Assembly: GCA_964530415.1 (NCBI GenBank)
Contig: CAZHAM010000021.1
Span: 1 to 10,889, forward strand
Reading direction: 5' to 3'
DNA: 10,889 bases
Source: CAZHAM01 sp964530415
Lineage (GTDB): Bacteria; Patescibacteriota; WWE3; UBA101185; UBA10185
The position numbers and the translations under genes were made by a program. Shown piece by piece: positions 7,008-10,889 of this stretch. The notes under the pieces were generated by a model. It saw nothing but the letters and a program-made list of their open reading frames with translations, ran no database searches and was not told where the DNA came from. Every line of letters starts with the position of its first letter. Positions within the stretch are counted from its first letter, which is position 1.

Positions 7008-7010
7008 AGC
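6994..7010 (+). repeat. Small hairpin across the rpoA stop codon
   Basis: GCTTTA (6994-6999) and TAAAGC (7005-7010) pair perfectly around the 5-base loop GATCA, with one further G-T pair outside. The rpoA stop TAA is inside the right arm. No T-run follows, so it should not terminate. It might mark an mRNA processing point between rpoA and rplQ, but the stem is short. Confidence 0.25.
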
Positions 7011-7025
7011 TAAAACTCTACTGAT

Positions 7026-7526
7026 ATGAGACACCGTGTAAATAAAGTAAAACTTGGCAGAGATTACGATCATAAGAGAGCTCTATTGAGAAACCTCTCT
7101 GTGTCAATAATCGAACACGGGGAAATTGAAACAACCGTCTCAAAAGCCAAAGCACTCAGACCCTTTATTGAAAAGCTTGTAACAAAAGCTAAAAATACTA
7201 AGGGCATCAGCACGGTAAGGTACTTAAAATCAAAACTTAATGCCGACAAATCAGTTAGAAAACTTTTAGAAGAAGTTGCTCCAAAATACAAAGAAACAAA
7301 CGGCGGTTACACAAGAATAACAAGAACAAGAACAAGAGATGGGGACAAAGCAGAGATGGCAAAAATCGGATTTGTAGTTAAAAAAGAAAAAGAGAAAGCG
7401 GTGACATCAAAAAAGGCTAAGGCAGTAAAAAAAGAAAAGCCCGTTATTGAGGAGCCGGTCGTAGAAGAAAAAGTTGAAGCGAAGGTTGAAGAGGCTAAAG
7501 TTGAAGAAGAAAAGACAAATGAATAA
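7026..7526 (+). CDS. rplQ: Ribosomal protein L17 (bL17) with charged C-terminal extension
   Basis: L17 lies near the 50S peptide exit and follows rpoA in most bacteria. The core is clear: MRHRVNKVKLGRDYDHKRALLRNL at the start, then IETTVSKAKALRPFIEKLVTKAK, and the closing segment GGYTRITRTRTRDGDKAEMAKIGF ends near residue 117. The remaining 49 residues are an extension, first lysine-rich (KKEKEKA, KKAKAVKKEK) and then made of repeated E-V-E/K units such as VEEKVEAKVEEAKVEEEK. The whole is 166 residues against about 115-130 in many relatives. The tail is probably disordered; its role is unknown. Its last 8 bases overlap the start of rplM. I see no Shine-Dalgarno sequence. Confidence 0.96.
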   Translation: MRHRVNKVKLGRDYDHKRALLRNLSVSIIEHGEIETTVSKAKALRPFIEKLVTKAKNTKGISTVRYLKSKLNADKSVRKLLEEVAPKYKETNGGYTRITRTRTRDGDKAEMAKIGFVVKKEKEKAVTSKKAKAVKKEKPVIEEPVVEEKVEAKVEEAKVEEEKTNE

Positions 7527-7944
7527 TAACTCAACAACTTTTAAAAATTCTTATAATACAGATCAAAAATGGCACTTCATAAATGCCGAGGGAAGAGTAT
7601 TGGGAAAGCTTGCCGTTGAAATTGCAAACATTTTAAACGGAAAAAATAAAGCTGAGTACCTCCCGACTACTGTTACCGGAGATAAAGTCGTTGTTACAAA
7701 CGCAGAAAAAATTGTTGTCACCGGTAATAAGATGACTGATAAAGTTTATAACTGGCATACAGGTTTTCCTGGAGGACTTAGAGAGATTAGCCTTAAAGAT
7801 TTAATGGCTAAGAAACCTACAGAAGCCGTCACTAAAGCGGTAAAAGGTATGCTTCCTAAAAACAGGCTCCAAGCCAAAAAACTTAACAATTTATACGTCT
7901 ATGAAGGCGGAAATCATCCCCACCAAGCTCAGGAGGCTAAATAA
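7519..7944 (+). CDS. rplM: Ribosomal protein L13 (uL13)
   Basis: L13 is an early-assembling 50S protein that organises 23S rRNA. The diagnostic segments are QKWHFINAEGRVLGKLAVEIANIL near the N-terminus, the stretch GDKVVVTNAEKIVVTGNK, then WHTGFPGGLR and the C-terminal KGMLPKNRLQAKKLNNLYVYEGGNHPHQAQ. I start it at the ATG at 7519, giving 141 residues, normal for the family. An in-frame start at 7474 would add 15 basic residues read through the rplQ extension and has no family support. The ATG lies inside the last codons of rplQ (8-base overlap), so translation is probably coupled. rplM and rpsI form the usual L13-S9 pair. Confidence 0.96.
   Translation: MNNNSTTFKNSYNTDQKWHFINAEGRVLGKLAVEIANILNGKNKAEYLPTTVTGDKVVVTNAEKIVVTGNKMTDKVYNWHTGFPGGLREISLKDLMAKKPTEAVTKAVKGMLPKNRLQAKKLNNLYVYEGGNHPHQAQEAK
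7932..7936 (+). promoter_or_regulatory. Shine-Dalgarno sequence of rpsI
   Basis: GGAGG inside the end of rplM lies 10 bases before the rpsI ATG at 7947. The spacing is longer than ideal, but it supports this ATG over the next in-frame ATG at 7965. Confidence 0.6.
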
Positions 7945-7946
7945 CT

Positions 7947-8390
7947 ATGCAAGAAGACGCAACAATGGAAAAACCTAAAAAAGTAAAGCAATCAAAGGAT
8001 TTTATACCTGGAACAGGCAGAAGAAAAACTGCGGTTGCCAGAGTGTTTTTATATGAAAAGAAGGGTGATTTCACTGTAAACGATATGCAAGCCGAAGAGT
8101 ACTTCCCTACCGAAAAAGAACAAGTTAAGTTTTTAAAGCCATTTCATGCAATCGGAGTTTCACATCCTAAAGCAAAATTTTCAGCATCGATAAAAGTATA
8201 CGGATCAAGCAAACCTTCACAATTAGACGCGGTTGTCCACGGTGTTTCAAGAGCATTGGCAAAATATAGCGAAGAGTTTCATCTTATTTTGAGCAAACAA
8301 GGTTTACTAACCAGAGACTCGAGAATGGTAGAAAGAAAGAAATACTACCTTCACAAAGCAAGAAAAGCTCCTCAATACTCAAAGAGGTAA
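7947..8390 (+). CDS. rpsI: Ribosomal protein S9 (uS9)
   Basis: S9 is in the 30S head; its C-terminal tail reaches the P-site tRNA anticodon loop. The 147 residues contain the N-terminal motif GTGRRKTAVARVFL (about residues 22-35), the middle segment VHGVSRALAKYSEEF and the C-terminus LLTRDSRMVERKKYYLHKARKAPQYSKR, with the conserved final Lys-Arg. The first 20 residues form a charged extension beyond the standard core. The ATG at 7947 is preceded by a GGAGG; an ATG at 7965 is possible but less supported. It is the last gene of the ribosomal operon, and its stop is only 9 bases from the 3' end of the convergent xre gene. Confidence 0.97.
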   Translation: MQEDATMEKPKKVKQSKDFIPGTGRRKTAVARVFLYEKKGDFTVNDMQAEEYFPTEKEQVKFLKPFHAIGVSHPKAKFSASIKVYGSSKPSQLDAVVHGVSRALAKYSEEFHLILSKQGLLTRDSRMVERKKYYLHKARKAPQYSKR

Positions 8391-8419
8391 TATACTTTTT
8401 CAGATATCAATACTTTGAG
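8378..8419. repeat. Inverted repeat spanning the rpsI and xre 3' ends
   Basis: CTCAAAG (8378-8384) is exactly complementary to CTTTGAG (8413-8419), with 28 bases between that hold both stop codons. Transcripts from either strand could form this stem. It has a long loop and no strong T-run for either direction, so a terminator role is uncertain. I find no better terminator between the two convergent genes. Confidence 0.25.
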
Positions 8420-8687
8420 CCAAAATATTTTCTATTTCGTTTAGTGAATTTCTGATTCGTTTAATTCTTGCAAAAAAGACATCTTTTCTCTTGTTCTTAA
8501 TTTTTATGAACTGAACATTGTATACATCAGATATTGTGTCTAAAACTTTAAGCGATGGGTTGGCTCTGCCGTTTTCATACGCCGAAATTGTTTTACCCGA
8601 AACTCCTATTTTTTTACCAAATCTTTCCTGAGATAATTGTAGCTTTTCCCTTATATCTTTAATTTTGTTGTTAACCCTGTGTTTCAT
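8400..8687 (-). CDS. XRE-family helix-turn-helix transcriptional regulator
   Basis: This 95-residue protein has a single lambda-repressor-type DNA-binding domain at about residues 6-62: IKDIREKLQLSQERFGKKIGV, then SGKTISAYENGRANPSLKVL, where SGKTISAYENG is the recognition helix region. A C-terminal helix (about 65-95, rich in Lys, Arg, Ile and Glu) may mediate dimerisation. I chose the ATG at 8687, 3 bases after a GGAGG. An in-frame TTG further upstream would add a tyrosine-rich tail with no resemblance to the family. It is divergent from radC, with an inverted repeat in the shared 69-base gap. Autorepression, with possible control of radC, is therefore likely but inferred. No toxin partner is next to it, so it does not look like a type II antitoxin pair. 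Confidence 0.9.
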   Translation of the reverse strand: MKHRVNNKIKDIREKLQLSQERFGKKIGVSGKTISAYENGRANPSLKVLDTISDVYNVQFIKIKNKRKDVFFARIKRIRNSLNEIENILAQSIDI

Positions 8688-8690
8688 AAT

Positions 8691-8695
8691 CCTCC
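8691..8695 (-). promoter_or_regulatory. Shine-Dalgarno sequence of the xre gene
   Basis: GGAGG on the minus strand ends 3 bases before the ATG at 8687. It fixes that ATG as the start and makes the upstream TTG unlikely. The spacing is short. Confidence 0.7.
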
Positions 8696-8708
8696 AATTA
8701 AAATAGAT

Positions 8709-8738
8709 ATTATAATATTGATAGTAGTATTGCAACAA
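8709..8738 (-). promoter_or_regulatory. Probable promoter of the xre gene
   Basis: On the minus strand a perfect -10 box TATAAT (8714-8709) is preceded at 18 bases by TTGTTG (8738-8733), a 4 of 6 match to the -35 consensus. The -35 box falls inside the inverted repeats at 8728-8749. The transcript would begin close to 8702, leaving a short leader. Confidence 0.55.
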
Positions 8739-8749
8739 TATACATTGTT
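8728..8749. promoter_or_regulatory. Overlapping inverted repeats in the xre-radC gap, candidate operator
   Basis: AACAAT-ATAC-ATTGTT (8734-8749) is a perfect inverted repeat with 6-base arms. It overlaps a second one, TATTG-CAA-CAATA (8728-8740). Together they give three ATTG/CAAT half-sites in alternating orientation. They cover the likely -35 box of xre and a weak plus-strand promoter for radC (TTGATA at 8718-8723 and TACATT at 8741-8746, 17-base spacer). The placement is what a self-regulating XRE repressor would use. Confidence 0.5.
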
Positions 8750-8756
8750 ATAAGTT

Positions 8757-9440
8757 ATGAATTTTAAAATAAAAGATCTTAATAACACTGAGAGACCTAG
8801 AGAAAAATTATTAAAGATCGGGGTTGAAAATATTTCGGATGCTGAACTTTTAAGTATTGTTATCGGAAACGGAGGTATTGATAAATCGGCGATCAATCTT
8901 TCGTACGAACTTGTAAATAAATATAAATCATTAAACGGTTTGGCTCTCTTAAATATCATCGAGCTGACTTCAAACAAAAATATTGGAATTGCAAAAGCTT
9001 GCAGTATAAAGGCGGCAATAGAACTCGGTGTGAGAGTGGCAAATTTTACGAATAGAGAAATAAAAAAGATTGAGAAACCTCAGGATATTTATAATTTTAT
9101 TAAAGAAAAAACCTTTGGCAAACAAAAAGAACACCTATATTTAATTTCTTTAAACACCAGAAACGCAATTATTTCATGTGATCTGATTTCAGTAGGAACT
9201 GTCAACGAAACACTTTTGAGCCCCAAAGAAATACTTAAACAGGCATTAAAATGCGGCGCGGTTTCAATGATTTTGGTACACAACCATCCATCAAATAATA
9301 CCGACCCAAGCGACGATGATATAAAACTCACAAGATTACTCTCAAATGTTAGTACACAAATTGGGATAGCTCTTTTGGATCATGTGGTAGTTTCTGATTC
9401 CGGATTTACAAGTATTAAGTCTTTAACAAATTTAACTTGA
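8757..9440 (+). CDS. radC: RadC-family JAB/JAMM domain protein
   Basis: RadC proteins pair a helix-hairpin-helix-like N-terminal region with an MPN/JAMM metal-binding domain. Their biochemical role is unsettled: the early DNA-repair assignment was withdrawn, and some relatives are linked to competence or mobile elements. At 227 residues this is a full-length member. RPREKLLKIGVENISDAELLSIVIGNG opens the N-terminal domain (residues 13-39). The JAMM metal site is complete: E125 before the strand HLYLISLNT, then HNHPSNNTDPSDDD with H175, H177, S185 and D188. DHVVVSDSGFTSI closes the domain. The ATG follows a very short leader with no Shine-Dalgarno sequence, and may be nearly leaderless. It is divergent from xre and 15 bases upstream of the camelysin-like gene. 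Confidence 0.94.
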   Translation: MNFKIKDLNNTERPREKLLKIGVENISDAELLSIVIGNGGIDKSAINLSYELVNKYKSLNGLALLNIIELTSNKNIGIAKACSIKAAIELGVRVANFTNREIKKIEKPQDIYNFIKEKTFGKQKEHLYLISLNTRNAIISCDLISVGTVNETLLSPKEILKQALKCGAVSMILVHNHPSNNTDPSDDDIKLTRLLSNVSTQIGIALLDHVVVSDSGFTSIKSLTNLT

Positions 9441-9451
9441 AAGGGGGTGAT
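9440..9451 (+). promoter_or_regulatory. Extended Shine-Dalgarno sequence of the camelysin-like gene
   Basis: AAAGGGGGTGAT matches the full anti-Shine-Dalgarno complement AAAGGAGGTGAT at 11 of 12 bases. Its G-run ends 8 bases before the ATG at 9456 and it begins on the last base of the radC stop. It is the strongest ribosome-binding site in the window, suggesting high expression. It also rules out the in-frame GTG at 9447, which lies inside it. Confidence 0.8.
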
Positions 9452-9455
9452 AACA

Positions 9456-10037
9456 ATGAAAAAATATACGAAAATAATATTTGTCGTGGCATTTGTAGTT
9501 TTGGTGATCTCAGCAGGAATTACATACGCAGCCTTTATCGATAAAGGAAAAGTTTTAGGTTCGCAATTTTCTGTAGGAAGTGCGGATATTAAACTTTTAA
9601 ACGATTTGTTACTTGGGGCGCAACCTTCTAACTTAGTTGATGAAAAAACCGGACCTTCATTTGCAGGAATCGGACCAAACTGGACTGATAAGTACTTGAT
9701 GAAAATCTTTAACAACAGCACCGGTCAAATCAGACTAACTTCAAACTCAAATTACTTAACCGCTGAAGATCCAGATGATCTTAGAAACATAATCTTTGTT
9801 GAACCGTTTGTGTGGAATGACGAGAATAATAACGGAATGTTAGACACTGGCGAAGAAGGGACCACTTATGGAAGAAAAACTATCGTTAAATGGAAGACTG
9901 AAGGATATGACTTTGGGTTAGTACAGGCAGGTGAAACAAAAAGCCTAATTCTAAAGTTTTCGACTGATTCCGTTAGTGACACAAAACAAGGCAAAAGTGC
10001 TTTGTTCGACTTTGAATTCAATTCAACTGAGGAATAA
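9456..10037 (+). CDS. Secreted camelysin/TasA-like protein (SipW-dependent-type signal) with an EF-hand-type loop
   Basis: The 193-residue protein starts MKKYTK, followed by a hydrophobic stretch (residues 8-24) and a likely signal peptidase site at TYA-AF. The sequence after it (AFIDKGKVLGSQFSVGSADIKL) follows the pattern of CalY/TasA-type proteins (AxFTDxxxVxGNxFxAGxLDLxL), secreted beta-sandwich proteins that in Bacillus form surface fibres or act as camelysin. A loop at 122-133, D-E-N-N-N-G-M-L-D-T-G-E, fits the EF-hand calcium loop, with D122, N124, N126, D130 and E133 as ligands. The start is ATG 9456, set by the Shine-Dalgarno sequence; the upstream GTG would lie within it. No SipW-type peptidase is in view. 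Cotranscription with radC is likely. The family resemblance is recognised from the N-terminal pattern; the function is inferred. Confidence 0.75.
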   Translation: MKKYTKIIFVVAFVVLVISAGITYAAFIDKGKVLGSQFSVGSADIKLLNDLLLGAQPSNLVDEKTGPSFAGIGPNWTDKYLMKIFNNSTGQIRLTSNSNYLTAEDPDDLRNIIFVEPFVWNDENNNGMLDTGEEGTTYGRKTIVKWKTEGYDFGLVQAGETKSLILKFSTDSVSDTKQGKSALFDFEFNSTEE

Positions 10038-10052
10038 GTCTTAAAACAACTC

Positions 10053-10098
10053 GGACAAGTTTCTTACCGCGGAAGGAACTTGCCACAAAAGGTTTTTT
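10053..10098 (+). terminator. Probable Rho-independent terminator after the camelysin-like gene
   Basis: CAAGTTTCTT (10056-10065) pairs with AAGGAACTTG (10073-10082) with one G-T pair. Two more G-C pairs follow outside a bulged A, around the 7-base loop ACCGCGG. A T-run (10093-10098) begins 8 bases after the stem, so the tail is not ideal. It starts 16 bases past the stop at 10037. It could also be an attenuator for the next gene. Confidence 0.55.
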
Positions 10099-10129
10099 GG
10101 GCTCTTCTTTTCTGTTATTCTTGTATTGT

Positions 10130-10889
10130 ATGAATTTTCTGCCCAAAGGTCCTCATAAATTCGTCTATTGGTGGGGCGTAGAAGCCCCCCTAAAGATCGT
10201 TAGCATCATTCAGAGACTAATGTTGATAGTTAACTCGAGAATTGCGTTTACGGTGAATCTGAGACTCTTTTTTACCCCGTTATTTGGAGATTACACATTA
10301 ATAGGGAGATTTGTGGGTTTTGTTGTTAGATTGTTCGAGATAATCTTTGGGGTCGCGGTTTTGGGAATGCTTTTAATTTCAGTTTTGGCTGCGCCAATAA
10401 TGTGGTGGCTTTCTCCGCTATTCTTGTTTGAATTCAATAAATATTTGTTGATTCCTGCGATTTTGGCGCTATATATTGTCTGGAACTTTGTTTACAAAAG
10501 TAAACCTGACGAAAAACTAAAGAATACAAATGAGAGAACTCGAATAAATGCCGTAAGACCAAAGGCGAGAAAATTTTACGATAAGTTGATCCAAAATCAA
10601 AGAGACGGGTTTATCGAATTATTTATTGATCTTGAAATAAAGTACTTACTCGGCAAATCTGAACTTCTTTCAGATACTTTTAAAAACAAAATTTTAGAAT
10701 CTCCCGATATAGACAAAACCCAAATTTTGAATAAAGCATTTGAATACGCCAAAAAAAATAAATCTAGATATATCGAGCTCGAACAAATTTTTAATGCCTC
10801 AATTTCACTTGTACCAAGAATAGAAAATATTTTAGATTCATTAAACAGTAATATCGGTGTTCTTGAAAGTACCGCTGACTGGATAATTG
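10130..10889 (+). CDS. Membrane-anchored protein, probably N-terminal part of a Clp-type AAA+ ATPase (partial)
   Basis: An open frame of 253 codons runs off the right edge. The first 60 residues are amphipathic and aromatic (FVYWWGVEAPLKIV, then LRLFFTPLFGDYT). Two membrane segments follow at about 71-94 and 104-122, then a positively charged stretch and a soluble helical region from about residue 135. The end shows two alpha-helical units resembling Clp-N repeats: one around RPKARKFYDKL (143-153), the other around LNKAFEYAKKN and YIELEQIFNASISL. Patescibacteria commonly encode ClpC-like ATPases with such an N-terminal membrane part, which is why I propose this. The AAA+ modules are outside the window, so the call is inference. 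ATG 10130 has no Shine-Dalgarno sequence; in-frame TTG codons exist just upstream. It follows the terminator-like hairpin, so it may have its own promoter, which I could not locate. Confidence 0.55.
   Translation, partial: MNFLPKGPHKFVYWWGVEAPLKIVSIIQRLMLIVNSRIAFTVNLRLFFTPLFGDYTLIGRFVGFVVRLFEIIFGVAVLGMLLISVLAAPIMWWLSPLFLFEFNKYLLIPAILALYIVWNFVYKSKPDEKLKNTNERTRINAVRPKARKFYDKLIQNQRDGFIELFIDLEIKYLLGKSELLSDTFKNKILESPDIDKTQILNKAFEYAKKNKSRYIELEQIFNASISLVPRIENILDSLNSNIGVLESTADWII

Noticed and set aside
7474..7518. Upstream in-frame ATG for rplM adding 15 residues
   Set aside because: The extra residues (MKRRLKRLKLKKKRQ) are a frame-shifted reading of the rplQ tail; the family N-terminus fits the ATG at 7519.
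7307..7537. Minus-strand frame opposite the rplQ tail, rich in Ser, Phe and Thr
   Set aside because: Its composition is the mirror of the lysine/glutamate-rich L17 extension; no start signal and no recognisable protein.
8400..8687. Xre gene as antitoxin of a toxin-antitoxin pair
   Set aside because: Neighbours are rpsI (convergent) and radC (divergent); no small toxin-like gene lies beside it.
9447..9455. GTG start giving three extra residues to the camelysin-like protein
   Set aside because: The GTG overlaps the ribosome-binding site itself; ATG at 9456 is correctly spaced and yields a normal signal peptide.

Overview
The window reads as chromosomal DNA from an AT-rich bacterium, most likely a member of the Patescibacteria (Candidate Phyla Radiation), perhaps near Microgenomates or Katanobacteria. 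I infer this from compact gene packing, AT-rich codon use, the gene set, and a partial gene at the right end that resembles the membrane-anchored Clp-type proteins common in that group. TGA ends at least two genes (radC and the helix-turn-helix gene), so UGA is a stop here, which argues against the lineages that read UGA as glycine. No transposase, integrase, CRISPR array, tRNA or rRNA is visible.

Left block, minus strand (1-4039), transcribed right to left: serS (seryl-tRNA synthetase), a spermidine-synthase-fold protein, uppP (undecaprenyl-diphosphatase) and the first 400 codons of secA. A consensus promoter at 4123-4151 drives it, with an inverted repeat in its spacer. The serS start is a GTG with a good Shine-Dalgarno (SD) sequence.

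Middle block, plus strand (4198-8390): promoter, a leader with a strong stem-loop, then infA, rpmJ, rpsM, rpsK, rpsD, rpoA, rplQ, rplM and rpsI. This is the classical alpha ribosomal-protein/RNA polymerase operon joined directly to the L13-S9 pair. Genes are separated by 1-30 bases, and rplM overlaps the end of rplQ. The products assemble the 30S head and body, the 50S exit region and the RNA polymerase alpha dimer.

Right block (8400-10889): a small XRE-type regulator on the minus strand, with its 3' end almost touching rpsI. Opposite it on the plus strand are radC, a secreted camelysin/TasA-like protein with an EF-hand-type loop, a probable terminator, and the 5' part of a membrane protein that looks like a Clp-N/AAA+ chaperone. 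The 69-base xre-radC gap holds overlapping promoter-like boxes and a perfect inverted repeat, a plausible self-regulated switch.

Most of the window is ordinary housekeeping. I see no clear undescribed system. The points most worth checking are the divergent serS/infA control region, the infA leader stem-loop, the xre-radC operator, the secreted EF-hand protein, the partial Clp-like gene and a substitution in a conserved SecA motif.
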